NCBI RefSeq assembly: GCF_041435095.1
Contig: NZ_CP108025.1
Location: forward strand, 5,208,001 to 5,272,000
Reading direction: 5' to 3'
DNA length: 64,000 nucleotides
DNA from: Kitasatospora sp. NBC_00315
Lineage (GTDB): Bacteria > Actinomycetota > Actinomycetes > Streptomycetales > Streptomycetaceae
In this document: piece after piece, positions 8,448 through 18,267 of the stretch
Numbering within the stretch: the stretch's first letter is position 1
Layout: each line of letters begins with the position of its first letter
Notes under the pieces: generated by a model
What the model was told of the DNA's origin: nothing
Seen by the model: only the letters and a program-made list of their open reading frames with translations
The model's database searches: none
Position numbers and translations under genes: made by a program

Positions 8448-9283
8448 GCACTGTCCTGACCACGTCCCTGCGGGATCTCCCCCGCCCGCGTCCGGCGGTA
8501 CTGCTCGGCTGGGCCGGGGTCGCCCTGCTGCTGACCGCGGCCCTGTGGCCGGATCTGCTGGCCTCCGCCGACCCCACCGCCGGGCAGCAGCTCGACGCCT
8601 ACCGGGCCCCGGACGCCGCGCACTGGTTCGGCACCGACCAGCTCGGCCGGGACGTGTACGCGCGGATCGTGCACGGCACCGCGCAGTCACTGTTCATCGG
8701 TGCAGGCGCGACCGCGATCGGTGCGAGCGGCGGCCTGCTGCTCGGCCTGCTGGCCGCCGTCGGCGGCCGGTTCGCCGACGAGGCGCTGATGCGGCTGCTG
8801 GACGTCCTGCTGGCGCTGCCCGGTCTGCTGCTGGCACTGGTGGTGATCACCGTGGTCGGCCCCGGCAACCTCAACACCGCTCTCGCCATCGGGATCGCCG
8901 AGGTCGCCGTCTACACCCGGCTGGTCCGCAGCAAGGCGCTGACCGTGCGGGCGGCGGGCTACGTGGAGGCGGCCCAGGTGGTCGGCCACCGGCGCAGCCG
9001 GGTGGTGCTGCGGCACGTCCTGCCCAACTCGGTGGGCCCCCTGCTGGCGCTCGCGGTGGTCGGAGTGGGCCGGGCGATGATCGAGGGCTCCGCGCTGAGC
9101 TTCCTCGGCCTGGGGGCGCGGCCGCCGGCCCCCGAGTGGGGCTCGATGCTCGCCGACGGACGGAACGCGCTCGGCATCGCCTGGTGGACGGCGGCCGCCC
9201 CGGGCGTCGCGGTGACGCTGGCGGTGGTCGCGATCACGGTGGTCGGGCGCCGGCTCCAGGCCCGTTTCGAAGGAAGGGGCTGA
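8444..9283 (+). CDS. Oligopeptide/dipeptide-type ABC transporter permease (DppC-like)
   Basis: A 279-aa partner of the preceding permease. It has an N-terminal helix, then the DppC hallmark AHWFGTDQLGRDVYARIVHGT before the permease core, further helices to the end, the EAA-like loop AAQVVGHRRSRVVLRHVLPN, and the SFLGLGARPPAPEWGSML motif characteristic of DppC/OppC proteins. The start overlaps the upstream stop by 4 nt and the next gene begins only 3 nt after its stop, so the operon is tightly coupled. Confidence 0.92.
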   Translation: MSTVLTTSLRDLPRPRPAVLLGWAGVALLLTAALWPDLLASADPTAGQQLDAYRAPDAAHWFGTDQLGRDVYARIVHGTAQSLFIGAGATAIGASGGLLLGLLAAVGGRFADEALMRLLDVLLALPGLLLALVVITVVGPGNLNTALAIGIAEVAVYTRLVRSKALTVRAAGYVEAAQVVGHRRSRVVLRHVLPNSVGPLLALAVVGVGRAMIEGSALSFLGLGARPPAPEWGSMLADGRNALGIAWWTAAAPGVAVTLAVVAITVVGRRLQARFEGRG

Positions 9284-9286
9284 CCG

Positions 9287-11038
9287 GTGGCACTGACCGA
9301 GGATCTCGCCGGCGAGGACACCGCCCGGGGCGAGGACGCCCTGCTCACCGTCGAGGGGCTGACCGTCGCGTTCGGCGCCGGCCGGGCCCGCCGGGAGGTG
9401 GTGCGCGGCGTCTCGTTCACCCTGCGGGCCGGTGAGTCCCTGGCGCTGGTCGGGGAGTCCGGCTCGGGCAAGAGCGTGATCGCCCGCAGTCTGGTCGGAC
9501 TGGCCGGGCCCGGGGCGAGTGTGCGGGCCGAGCGGCTCGACCACGGCGGCCGCCCGCTGACGGCGCTCACCGAGCGGGAGTGGCGCAGGCTGCGCGGTCG
9601 GGCGGTCGGCTTCGTCCTGCAGGACGCGCTGGTCTCGCTCGACCCGTTGCGCCGGATCGCCCGGGAGATCGCCGAACCACTGCTGCTGCACCGCACGGTG
9701 GAGCGGTCCGGGGCCGGCGCCCGGGTACTGGAACTGCTCCGCGAGGTCGGTGTGCCGGAGCCCGGGATCCGGGCCGCGCAGTACCCGCACCAGCTCTCCG
9801 GCGGGCTGCGCCAGCGGGCCCTGATCGCCTCCGCGATCGCCTGCGCGCCGCCGCTGCTGATCGCCGACGAGCCGACCACCGCGCTGGACGCGATCGTCCA
9901 GCGGCAGATCCTGGATCTGCTGGCCGAGCGCCGGGCCCGAGGCACCGGGCTGCTGCTGATCTCGCACGACCTGTCGGTGGTGGCCCGGCTGGCGGACCGT
10001 ACGGCGGTCGTCCACGGCGGCCGGATCGTCGAGTACGGACCGACGGCCGCCGTGCTGTCCGATCCACGCCACCCGTACACCCGGGCGCTGCTGGCCGCCG
10101 TGCCGGGCAGCCGCCCGCGCGGCGAGCGTCTGTTCGACGGGGGCTTCACGGCCGTCGAGGGCGAGTCGCCCGCCCCGATCCTCCACCCGGAGACACCCGG
10201 CGGCGCCCCGGCCGTGCCCCGGCCCGCCCCGGCCCGGGCCCGGCCGGTGACCGTGCGCAGGGAGCCCCCGGCGGGTCGGCCGGTGCTCGAAGCGGTGGGC
10301 CTGGCCAAGCGGTTCGCCGGCCCCGGCGGCACCCACCGGCAGGCCGTGGACGGCGTCGGCTTCACCCTGCACCCCGGCCGCACCGTCGGCCTGGTCGGCG
10401 AGTCGGGCTCCGGGAAGAGCACCGTCGCCCGGCTGGTCCTCGGCCTGGAGCGCCCCGACGCCGGGCGGGTGCTGCTGGACGGGGAGCCGTGGAGCGAGCG
10501 TCCCGAGCGGGAGCGCCGCCCGCACCGGGCCCGGATCCAGGCGGTGTTCCAGGACCCGCTCAGCTCCTTCGACCCCCGGCACACGGTGCGCCGCGTCCTC
10601 GCCGACTCGCTGCGCCTGCGCGGCCTGCGCGGCGCCGCGGCGGACGGTGAGGCGGCCGCGCTGCTCGGCCGGGTCGGGCTGGACGCGGAGTTGCTCGGCC
10701 GCCGTCCGCTGCGGCTCTCCGGCGGTCAGCGCCAGCGGGTCGCGATCGCCCGGGCGCTGGCCACCCGCCCCGAGGTGATCGTCTGCGACGAGCCGGTCTC
10801 CGCGCTGGACGTCTCGGTCCAGGCGCAGGTGCTCGACCTGCTGGTCGACCTGCAGCGGGAGCTCGGCGTCGCCTACCTGTTCATCTCCCACGACCTCGGC
10901 GTCATCCGGCACCTCAGCGACGACGTGCTGGTGATGAAGGACGGCCGGGTCGTCGAGGCCGGCGAGGCCGGCCAGGTGCTGGACCACCCGGCCCACCCGT
11001 ACACCCGAGAACTGCTCGACGCCGTCACCACCCTCTGA
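9287..11038 (+). CDS. Fused double ATPase of an oligopeptide-type ABC importer (DppD-DppF-like)
   Basis: A 583-aa protein carrying both nucleotide-binding domains, which are separate DppD and DppF proteins in many bacteria. Domain 1 has Walker A GESGSGKS (56-63), signature LSGGLRQR and Walker B LLIADEPTTALD; domain 2 has Walker A GESGSGKS (371-378), signature LSGGQRQRVAIARAL and Walker B VIVCDEPVSALD. Each is followed by the oligopeptide-transporter C-terminal segment HPYTRALLAAVP or HPYTRELLDAV. The first signature has Leu where Gln is usual. GTG at 9287 follows the ribosome binding site AAGGAAGGGG. Together with the two permeases it forms the energised importer core; one fused ATPase suffices. 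Confidence 0.93.
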   Translation: MALTEDLAGEDTARGEDALLTVEGLTVAFGAGRARREVVRGVSFTLRAGESLALVGESGSGKSVIARSLVGLAGPGASVRAERLDHGGRPLTALTEREWRRLRGRAVGFVLQDALVSLDPLRRIAREIAEPLLLHRTVERSGAGARVLELLREVGVPEPGIRAAQYPHQLSGGLRQRALIASAIACAPPLLIADEPTTALDAIVQRQILDLLAERRARGTGLLLISHDLSVVARLADRTAVVHGGRIVEYGPTAAVLSDPRHPYTRALLAAVPGSRPRGERLFDGGFTAVEGESPAPILHPETPGGAPAVPRPAPARARPVTVRREPPAGRPVLEAVGLAKRFAGPGGTHRQAVDGVGFTLHPGRTVGLVGESGSGKSTVARLVLGLERPDAGRVLLDGEPWSERPERERRPHRARIQAVFQDPLSSFDPRHTVRRVLADSLRLRGLRGAAADGEAAALLGRVGLDAELLGRRPLRLSGGQRQRVAIARALATRPEVIVCDEPVSALDVSVQAQVLDLLVDLQRELGVAYLFISHDLGVIRHLSDDVLVMKDGRVVEAGEAGQVLDHPAHPYTRELLDAVTTL

Positions 11039-11053
11039 AGCCGGCCCGCCGGG

Positions 11054-11168
11054 CCCAGGTCCTCGTACCACCGCCCCGCCGACAACGTCCGGACCCAGCT
11101 CCTCGTACCACCGCCCCGCCGACAACGTCCGGACCCAGGTCCTCGTACCACCGCCCCGCCGACAACGT
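11054..11168. repeat. Three 40-bp direct tandem repeats before the binding-protein gene
   Basis: The units start at 11054, 11094 and 11134 with an exact 40-bp period; CCTCGTACCACCGCCCCGCC recurs at 11061, 11101 and 11141. Units 1 and 2 differ by one base (CCCAGGT versus CCCAGCT), and the third breaks off where the ribosome binding site AAGGA of the next gene begins. It lies in the 144-bp gap between the ATPase and binding-protein genes. Confidence 0.97.
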
Positions 11169-11182
11169 AAGGAACACCTCCT

Positions 11183-12826
11183 GTGGGACCCACCAGCAGA
11201 CGCCGTACCCTCGCCGTCGCCGCCCTGCTCGCCGCCGCCACCACGGCCTGCTCGTCCACCGCCGGCCCCGCCGCCGGGGCGGGCGACGCGGCCGCCGGCA
11301 AGCCCGTCACGGGCGGCACCCTGACCTTCGCCCTGCACGGCGACACCGACTGCCTCGACCCGCACCTGACCGGCAGCAGCGTCTCGTCCTGGATCGGGCG
11401 CAACAACCTGGACTCGCTGGTCGGCCAGTCGCTGGACAACAGGACCACCCCGTGGCTGGCGTCGTCCTGGGACGTCTCCGCCGACGGGCTGAGTTACACC
11501 TTCCACCTCCGCGGCGGTGTCACCTTCACCGACGGCACCCCGCTGGACGCCGCTGCGGTGAAGGCCAACCTGGACCTGATCGCGGACCCCGCCACCAAGT
11601 CCTCCTACGCCCGTTCCCTGCTCGGCCCGTACGCCGGCAGCGAGGTCGCCGACCCGGCCACCCTGACGGTGCGGCTCAGCGCGCCGTTCACGTCCTTCCT
11701 GCAGGGGCTGAGCACGCCCTTCCTCGGCATCGCCTCGCCGACCTTCCTCAAGGCCCACGCCGCCGACAGCTGCACCACCGGCCTGGTCGGCAGCGGCCCG
11801 TTCAAGCTGGACTCCTACACCCGGGGCCAGGGCGCGAGCTTCTCCCGAAACGCGGCGTACGCCTGGGGGCCGGGCTACGCCGCGCACACCGGCGCCGCCT
11901 ACCTGGACAAGCTGGAGCTCAAGATCGTCACCGAGAGCTCGGTGCGGGACGGCGGCCTGTTCTCCGGCCAGTTCGACGGCGTCGCCAACGTCGCCCCCAG
12001 CGACCTCACCCGGGTCTCCAAGGACCCGAAGCTCCAGCTGCTCAAGCACGAGAACCCGGGCGTCAACCACGTTCTGCTGCTGAACACCGCCCGGGCGCCG
12101 TTCGACAGCCTTCAGGTCCGGCAGGCCTTCCAGTCCTCGATCGACGTCAAGTCCACCGTCCAGTCGGTGTTCTTCGGTCAGACCTCGGCCGCCGACGGCC
12201 TGTTCGGCAAGGCCACCGAGTACTACGACTCCTCGGTGCAGGGCCTCTGGGGCTTCGACCGGGCGAAGGCCGGCGCCCTGCTGGACCAGGCGGGCTGGAC
12301 GGCCCGCGACGGCGAGGGCTACCGCACCAAGGACGGCAGGCGGCTCAGCGTCTCGCTGGTGTACAGCGACATCTCCGCCACGGCCGAGGAGCAGACCATC
12401 TTCCAGGCCGCCGCCCAGCAGGCCAAGGAGAGCGGCTTCGAGGTGAAGCTCGACAAGGTCGCCGCGGCGGCGGAGAGCGACCGCCAGGGCAAGGGCGACT
12501 ACGACATCGGCGCGCTGTACTTCGTCCGCGCCGAGCCGGACATCGCCCGGACCGTCTTCGCCGCCAGGTTCACGCCCCCGGCCGGGGCCAACCTCGCCCG
12601 GGTGAACGACCCGGTGCTGGAGGACCTGCTCGCCAAGGGCCTGACCCTGCCGGAGGGTGCCGAGCGCGCCAAGGTGTACGCGGACGTGCAGCAACGCATC
12701 ATCGGCCAGGCCTACGCCGTGCCGACCTATGTGCCGTTCGGCCGGCTCGGGGCGGTCAAGGCTGTCCACGGGCTCGGTTTCGCCACCAACTCGGCGCCGC
12801 TCTTCTACGACGTTTGGAAGAGCTGA
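11183..12826 (+). CDS. Oligopeptide-type ABC transporter substrate-binding lipoprotein (SBP family 5)
   Basis: A 547-aa exported binding protein that captures the substrate outside the membrane for the importer encoded upstream. It has an N-terminal signal (RRRTLAVAALLAAATTACSS) with a probable lipid-modified Cys at the end of the hydrophobic stretch, although the residues before the Cys (TTAC) are a weak lipobox. The SBP_bac_5 fold follows, with GGTLTFALHGDTDCLDPH, WLASSWDVSADGLSYTFHLR and FTDGTPLDAAAVKANLD, all standard for DppA/OppA-like proteins. GTG at 11183 follows AAGGA. The separate position after a 40-bp triple repeat may allow expression different from the membrane genes. Confidence 0.92.
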   Translation: MGPTSRRRTLAVAALLAAATTACSSTAGPAAGAGDAAAGKPVTGGTLTFALHGDTDCLDPHLTGSSVSSWIGRNNLDSLVGQSLDNRTTPWLASSWDVSADGLSYTFHLRGGVTFTDGTPLDAAAVKANLDLIADPATKSSYARSLLGPYAGSEVADPATLTVRLSAPFTSFLQGLSTPFLGIASPTFLKAHAADSCTTGLVGSGPFKLDSYTRGQGASFSRNAAYAWGPGYAAHTGAAYLDKLELKIVTESSVRDGGLFSGQFDGVANVAPSDLTRVSKDPKLQLLKHENPGVNHVLLLNTARAPFDSLQVRQAFQSSIDVKSTVQSVFFGQTSAADGLFGKATEYYDSSVQGLWGFDRAKAGALLDQAGWTARDGEGYRTKDGRRLSVSLVYSDISATAEEQTIFQAAAQQAKESGFEVKLDKVAAAAESDRQGKGDYDIGALYFVRAEPDIARTVFAARFTPPAGANLARVNDPVLEDLLAKGLTLPEGAERAKVYADVQQRIIGQAYAVPTYVPFGRLGAVKAVHGLGFATNSAPLFYDVWKS

Positions 12827-13267
12827 GCGGGCGCGCCCCGGGGCCGGGGCCCGGCCCCGGGACGCCCGCCCGCCCGTGCCGGGCGGCCGCCGGGACCGTG
12901 CCGAGGAGGCGCCTGCACAGCCCCCCGGCATTTGGGTAACGGCCCGGTTGCCGCTCGGAGACGGGCCGGCGGCCGGGCCCGTCCGCAGCCGACGCCCGTT
13001 TGGACAAGGTGTCCAGGACGGACGGATCTTCCTGCGGGATTGTGCCTCCCTGTCCCCTGACACCTTCGTTTCGTCCCGTTAGGCTGGCTGACGTCGTCGG
13101 GTTGGCTCCGCAGGCCGAAATCTCGTCTCTTACCCGGCCGAGGGGTGTTTCATGCGTGCCATGAACGCCTTTCAGCCGGTCGGTGCGGGAGGATTGCGGG
13201 AGACCCGGCGGTGGACACCCACACACCACCGAGTCACGCAACGGCGCGCGACAGGAGCCAAACAGCC
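12827..13267. other. Intergenic region, 441 bp, with the gdh promoter and leader
   Basis: It starts with a G/C hairpin (about 12836-12866) that probably ends the importer operon. It then carries a good promoter (13057-13085) and a leader of about 175 nt. A 72-codon ORF from ATG 13152 overlaps the gdh start in another frame but lacks coding character. Confidence 0.6.
13057..13085 (+). promoter_or_regulatory. Promoter of the NAD-glutamate dehydrogenase gene
   Basis: -35 CTGACA (13057-13062), a 17-bp spacer and -10 TAGGCT (13080-13085) form a near-consensus vegetative sigma site. The predicted transcript start near 13092 leaves an untranslated leader of about 175 nt. Confidence 0.65.
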
Positions 13268-16200
13268 ATGCAGACCAAGCTGGACGCAGCCAAGGCCGAA
13301 CTGCTCACCAAGGCAGCAGCAGCCGCTGAGAACAGCCAGGTGGGGGGAGCGGCGCCAGGGGAGGGTCTGAGCAACGGGGCTCTGACCGCATACCTGCACC
13401 ACTACTACCTCCACACCGCCGCCGAGGATCTGGTCGGCCACGACCCGGTCGACGTGTACGGCGCGGCCGCCTCCCACTACCGCCTCGGGCTCAAGCGGCC
13501 CCAGGGCACCGCCGAGGTCCGGGTGTACACCCCGAGCGTCGAGGAGAACGGCTGGTCGTGCGGCCATACGGTGGTCGAGGTGGTCACCGACGACATGCCG
13601 TTCCTGGTCGACTCGGTCACCAACGAGCTGTCCCGCCAGGACCGCGCGATCCACATCGTGATCCACCCCCAGCTGCTGGTCCGCCGTGACATCACCGGCA
13701 AGCTGCTGGAGATCCTCGACGTCGACGCCTGCTCGCGCGGCCAGGCGGCCGGCGCCGAGTGGCCGGCCGACGCCGCCGTCGAGTCCTGGATGCACATCGA
13801 GATCGACCGTGAGACCGACCGCGAGGACCTGCGCGAGATCGAGTCCGGTCTGCGCCGTGTCCTGGGCGACGTGCGCGAGGTCGTCGAGGACTGGACGAAG
13901 ATGCGCGAGTCCGCGCTGCGCCTGGCCGACGAGCTCGCCGAGCAGCCCCCGGCGCACCTGCCCGAGCAGGAGGTCGGCGAGGCCTGGGAGCTGATGCGCT
14001 GGCTGGCCGACGACCACTTCACCTTCCTCGGCTACCGCGAGTACGACCTGGTCGAGCATGAGGGCGAGGAGGTGCTGCGCGCCGTGGCCGGCACCGGCCT
14101 CGGCATCCTGCGCTCCGACCCGCTCAGCCACGACAGCGACCACCACCCGGTCAGCGAGGCCTTCGGCCGGCTCTCCGCGCCGGTCCGGGCCAAGGCGCAC
14201 GAGAAGAAGCTGCTCGTCCTCACCAAGGCGAACAGCCGCTCCACCGTGCACCGGCCGTCCTACCTCGACTACGTCGGCGTGAAGCGGTTCGACGCCAACG
14301 GCGAGGTGATCGGCGAGCGCCGCTTCCTCGGCCTGTTCTCCGCCGCCGCGTACACCGAGTCGGTCTCCCGCATCCCGGTGGTCCGCCGCAAGGTCCAGGA
14401 CGTGGTGGTCGCCTCCGGCTTCTCCAGCGAGAGCCACGACGGCCGCGACCTGCTCCAGATCCTGGAGACCTTCCCGCGGGACGAGATCTTCCAGACCCCC
14501 GCCGAGGAACTGCTCCAGATCGCCACCAGCGTGCTCTACCTCCAGGAGCGCCGCCGGCTGCGGCTGTTCCTGCGCCAGGACGAGTACGGGCGCTACTTCT
14601 CCGCGCTGGTCTACCTGCCGCGCGACCGCTACACCACCCGGATCAGGCTGCGCCTGATGGACATCCTGATGCAGGAGCTGAACGGCGCCGCCATCGACTA
14701 CACGGTGTACGCCACCGAGTCGGTGCTGACCCGCCTGCACTTCGTCGTCCGGGTCACCCCCGGCAGTGAGCTGCCGCTCCTGACCGACGCCGAGGTCGAG
14801 CGGATCGAGGGAAAACTCGCCGAGGCCGCCCGGTTCTGGATGGACGGCTTCAACGACCAGCTGCACGTCGAGCTGGGCGAGGAGCGGGCCGCCGATCTGT
14901 CCCGCCGGTACGCCAACGCCTTCCCCGACGGCTACCGCGCCGACTTCACCGCGCGTACCGCCGTCGCCGACCTCAAGCAGATCGAGTCGCTGGCCGGCGA
15001 GGGCGACTTCCGCCTGAACCTGTACCAGCCGGTCGGCGCGGGCGACGACGAGCGCCGCTTCAAGATCTACCGGGTGGGCGGCCCGATCTCGCTCACCGAG
15101 GTCCTGCCGGTCCTCCAGCGGCTGGGCGTCGAGGTGCTCGACGAGCACCCCTACGCGCTGACCCGCTCGGACCACAGCACCGCCTGGGTGTACGACTTCG
15201 GCCTGCGGCTGCGCGAGGGCACCGAGCTGACCGACGAGGCCCGCGAGCGCGTTCAGGAGGCCTTCGCGGCGACCTGGACCGGGCAGGCCGAGAACGACGG
15301 CTTCAACGGCCTGGTCCTCACCGCCGGGCTGACCTGGCGCCAGGCGATGATGCTGCGCGCCTACGCCAAGTACCTGCGCCAGGCGGGCAGCACGTTCTCC
15401 CAGGACTACATGGAGGACGCGCTCCGCAACAACGCCCACACCACCCGGCTGCTGGTCAACCTCTTCGAGGCCCGCCTGAGCCCCAGTCACCAGCTGGGCG
15501 CGCTGGAACTGACCGAGGGCATCGTCGAGGAGCTCTCCGGCGCCCTCGACGAGGTCGTCTCGTTGGACGAGGACCGCATCCTGCGCTCCTTCCTGCACCT
15601 GATCCAGGCGACCCTGCGCACCAACTTCTTCCAGCACGCCACCGAGACCGGTGAGTGGCACCGCTACGTCTCGATGAAGTTCGACCCCAAGGCCATCCCG
15701 GATCTCCCCGCCCCGCGCCCCGCCTTCGAGATCTGGGTGTACTCGCCGCAGGTCGAGGGCGTGCACCTGCGCTTCGGCAAGGTCGCCCGCGGCGGCCTGC
15801 GCTGGTCCGACCGGCGCGAGGACTTCCGGACCGAGATCCTCGGCCTGGTCAAGGCCCAGATGGTGAAGAACACCGTCATCGTCCCGGTCGGCGCCAAGGG
15901 CGGCTTCGTCGCCAAGCAGCTGCCCGACCCGTCGGTGGACCGCGACGCCTGGCTGGCCGAGGGCATCGCGTCCTACCGGACCTTCATCTCGGCGCTGCTC
16001 GACATCACCGACAACCTCAAGGCCGGCGACGTCGTCCACCCGCGGGACGTGGTCCGCCACGACGAGGACGACACCTACCTGGTGGTCGCCGCGGACAAGG
16101 GCACCGCGACCTTCTCCGACATCGCCAACGGGGTCGCCGAGTCGTACGGCTTCTGGCTGGGCGACGCGTTCGCCTCCGGCGGCTCGGCCGGGTACGACCA

Positions 16201-18217
16201 CAAGGGCATGGGCATCACCGCCCGCGGCGCCTGGGAGTCGGTCAAGCGCAACTTCCGCGAGCTGGGCCACGACACCCAGACCGAGGACTTCACCGTCGTC
16301 GGCATCGGCGACATGTCCGGCGACGTCTTCGGCAACGGGATGCTGCTCAGCGAGCACATCCGGCTGGTCGCCGCCTTCGACCACCGGCACATCTTCCTCG
16401 ACCCGAACCCGGACGCGGCGCTCTCGTACGCCGAGCGCCGCCGGCTCTTCGACGTGCCGCGCAGCTCCTGGGACGACTACGACAAGTCGCTGATCTCGGC
16501 GGGCGGCGGGGTCTTCCCCCGTTCGGCGAAGGCGATCCAGCTCAGTGCGCAGGTCCGGGCGGCGCTCGGCGTCGAGCAGTCCAAGCTCACCCCGGCCGAG
16601 CTGATGAAGGCCATCCTCCAGGCGCCCGTCGACCTGTTCTGGAACGGCGGCATCGGCACCTACGTCAAGGCCTCCACCGAGACCAACGCCGAGGTCGGCG
16701 ACAAGGCCAACGACGCTATCCGGGTCAACGGCGGCCAGATGCGCGCCCGGGTGGTCGGCGAGGGCGGCAACCTCGGCTGCACCCAGCTCGGCCGGATCGA
16801 GTACGCCGCGAGCGGCGGCCCCGAGGGCGCCGGCGGCTGGATCAACACCGACGCCATCGACAACTCGGCCGGTGTCGACACCTCGGACCACGAGGTCAAC
16901 ATCAAGATCCTGCTCAACCAGGTGGTCGCCGACGGCGACATGACGGTCAAGCAGCGCAACAAGCTGCTCGCCCAGATGACCGACGAGGTCGGCCACCTGG
17001 TGCTGCGCAACAACTACGCGCAGAACGTGGTGCTGGCCAACGCCGTCGCGCAGGCCGTCAGCATGGTCAACGTGCACTCCCGGATGATCAACCGCCTGGA
17101 GCGCGACGGACAGCTCGACCGGGCCCTGGAGTTCCTGCCCACCGAGCGCCAGATCCGGGAGCGCCAGCAGAACGGCCGCGGGCTCTCCCAGCCCGAACTG
17201 TCCGTGCTGCTCGCCTACACCAAGATCACCCTGGCCGACGAGCTGCTCGCCACCGACCTCCCGGACGACCCGTACTTCCGCAGCGCGCTGCACGAGTACT
17301 TCCCGTCCGCCCTGCGGGCCCGCTTCGCCGACGCGATCGACGCCCACGCCCTGCGCCGGGAGATCGTCACCACCCTGATCGTCAACGAGACGATCAACCG
17401 CGGCGGCTGCACCTTCGCGTTCCGCCTCCGCGAGGAGACCGGCGCGACGTACGAGGAGATCGCCCGCACCCACACCGCGGCCCGCGCCGTCTTCGGCCTG
17501 ACGGACATCTGGGCCGAGATCGAGGGCCTGGACAACAAGGTGGCGGCCCGCACCCAGATCAGGATGCGCCTGCACTCGCGTCGACTGGTCGAGCGCGCCA
17601 CCCGGTGGATGCTCAACAACCGCCGCCAGCCGCTGGACATCGCCGGCACCATCGAGTTCTTCCACGACCGCGTCGCCGAGGTCTGGGGCTCGCTGCCCAA
17701 GCCGCTGCGCGGTGAGGACCTCGCCTGGTACGAGCGCGTCTACAACGAACTGGCCGAGGCGGGCGTCCCCGAGCACCTGGCCACCCGGATCGCCGGTCTG
17801 TCCTCGACCTTCCCGACGCTGGACATCACCGAGGTGGCGGACCGCTCCGGCAAGGAGGTCGCCGAGGTCGCCGACCTCTACTACGACCTCGCCGACCGCC
17901 TCCAGATCACCCACCTGCTCGACCGCATCATCGAACTCCCGCGCGTCGACCGCTGGTCCTCGATGGCCCGCGCCGCGATCCGCGAGGACCTCTTCGCGGC
18001 CCACGCCGCCCTCACCGCCGACATCCTCGCCTGCGGCCCCGAGGGCGCCACCCCCGAGGAGCGCTACACCGCCTGGGCCGAGCTCAACGCCACCCTGCTC
18101 AACCGGGCCAAGAGCACCCTCGACGACATAAGGGGTTCGGACAACTACGAGCTGTCCAGCCTCTCCGTCGCGATGCGGGTGATCCGTACGCTGCTGCGCA
18201 CGGGCTCGATGCGCTGA
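13268..18217 (+). CDS. gdh: NAD-dependent glutamate dehydrogenase, giant 180-kDa class
   Basis: A 1649-aa cytoplasmic enzyme that oxidatively deaminates glutamate to 2-oxoglutarate and ammonia with NAD. It belongs to the very long class (about 1,600 residues, first described in Streptomyces) with large regulatory flanks around a central catalytic core. Visible core pieces are ARGGLRWSDRREDFRTEILG, KNTVIVPVGAKGGFVAKQLP, with the substrate-binding Lys-Gly-Gly, and the dinucleotide-binding region VVGIGDMSGDVFGNGMLL. The N-terminal block DDMPFLVDSVTNEL is typical. The ATG at 13268 was chosen because AGGAG stands 10 nt upstream and MQTKLDAAKAELL is the conserved start; the frame stays open further upstream but is not needed. 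With pruA it can carry proline carbon to 2-oxoglutarate. Confidence 0.95.
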   Translation: MQTKLDAAKAELLTKAAAAAENSQVGGAAPGEGLSNGALTAYLHHYYLHTAAEDLVGHDPVDVYGAAASHYRLGLKRPQGTAEVRVYTPSVEENGWSCGHTVVEVVTDDMPFLVDSVTNELSRQDRAIHIVIHPQLLVRRDITGKLLEILDVDACSRGQAAGAEWPADAAVESWMHIEIDRETDREDLREIESGLRRVLGDVREVVEDWTKMRESALRLADELAEQPPAHLPEQEVGEAWELMRWLADDHFTFLGYREYDLVEHEGEEVLRAVAGTGLGILRSDPLSHDSDHHPVSEAFGRLSAPVRAKAHEKKLLVLTKANSRSTVHRPSYLDYVGVKRFDANGEVIGERRFLGLFSAAAYTESVSRIPVVRRKVQDVVVASGFSSESHDGRDLLQILETFPRDEIFQTPAEELLQIATSVLYLQERRRLRLFLRQDEYGRYFSALVYLPRDRYTTRIRLRLMDILMQELNGAAIDYTVYATESVLTRLHFVVRVTPGSELPLLTDAEVERIEGKLAEAARFWMDGFNDQLHVELGEERAADLSRRYANAFPDGYRADFTARTAVADLKQIESLAGEGDFRLNLYQPVGAGDDERRFKIYRVGGPISLTEVLPVLQRLGVEVLDEHPYALTRSDHSTAWVYDFGLRLREGTELTDEARERVQEAFAATWTGQAENDGFNGLVLTAGLTWRQAMMLRAYAKYLRQAGSTFSQDYMEDALRNNAHTTRLLVNLFEARLSPSHQLGALELTEGIVEELSGALDEVVSLDEDRILRSFLHLIQATLRTNFFQHATETGEWHRYVSMKFDPKAIPDLPAPRPAFEIWVYSPQVEGVHLRFGKVARGGLRWSDRREDFRTEILGLVKAQMVKNTVIVPVGAKGGFVAKQLPDPSVDRDAWLAEGIASYRTFISALLDITDNLKAGDVVHPRDVVRHDEDDTYLVVAADKGTATFSDIANGVAESYGFWLGDAFASGGSAGYDHKGMGITARGAWESVKRNFRELGHDTQTEDFTVVGIGDMSGDVFGNGMLLSEHIRLVAAFDHRHIFLDPNPDAALSYAERRRLFDVPRSSWDDYDKSLISAGGGVFPRSAKAIQLSAQVRAALGVEQSKLTPAELMKAILQAPVDLFWNGGIGTYVKASTETNAEVGDKANDAIRVNGGQMRARVVGEGGNLGCTQLGRIEYAASGGPEGAGGWINTDAIDNSAGVDTSDHEVNIKILLNQVVADGDMTVKQRNKLLAQMTDEVGHLVLRNNYAQNVVLANAVAQAVSMVNVHSRMINRLERDGQLDRALEFLPTERQIRERQQNGRGLSQPELSVLLAYTKITLADELLATDLPDDPYFRSALHEYFPSALRARFADAIDAHALRREIVTTLIVNETINRGGCTFAFRLREETGATYEEIARTHTAARAVFGLTDIWAEIEGLDNKVAARTQIRMRLHSRRLVERATRWMLNNRRQPLDIAGTIEFFHDRVAEVWGSLPKPLRGEDLAWYERVYNELAEAGVPEHLATRIAGLSSTFPTLDITEVADRSGKEVAEVADLYYDLADRLQITHLLDRIIELPRVDRWSSMARAAIREDLFAAHAALTADILACGPEGATPEERYTAWAELNATLLNRAKSTLDDIRGSDNYELSSLSVAMRVIRTLLRTGSMR

Positions 18218-18236
18218 GACCGAAGCCGGCACGCGC

Positions 18237-18267
18237 GGGGCGGGACCGTCCAGGACGGTCCCGCCCC
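18237..18267 (+). terminator. Terminator of the glutamate dehydrogenase gene
   Basis: The perfect inverted repeat GGGGCGGGACCGTCC / GGACGGTCCCGCCCC lies 19 nt after the stop codon. It has no T-tract, as is common in streptomycetes. Confidence 0.8.

Noticed and set aside
11054..11168. Possible CRISPR array
   Set aside because: The units abut with a 40-bp period and no variable spacers; there are no cas genes.
8687..13063. Very long open frame on the minus strand (about 1,450 codons) opposite the importer genes
   Set aside because: It is the antisense shadow of GC-biased coding sequence; its translation is Arg/Gly/Ala/Gln low-complexity without domains, while the plus strand carries complete ABC proteins.
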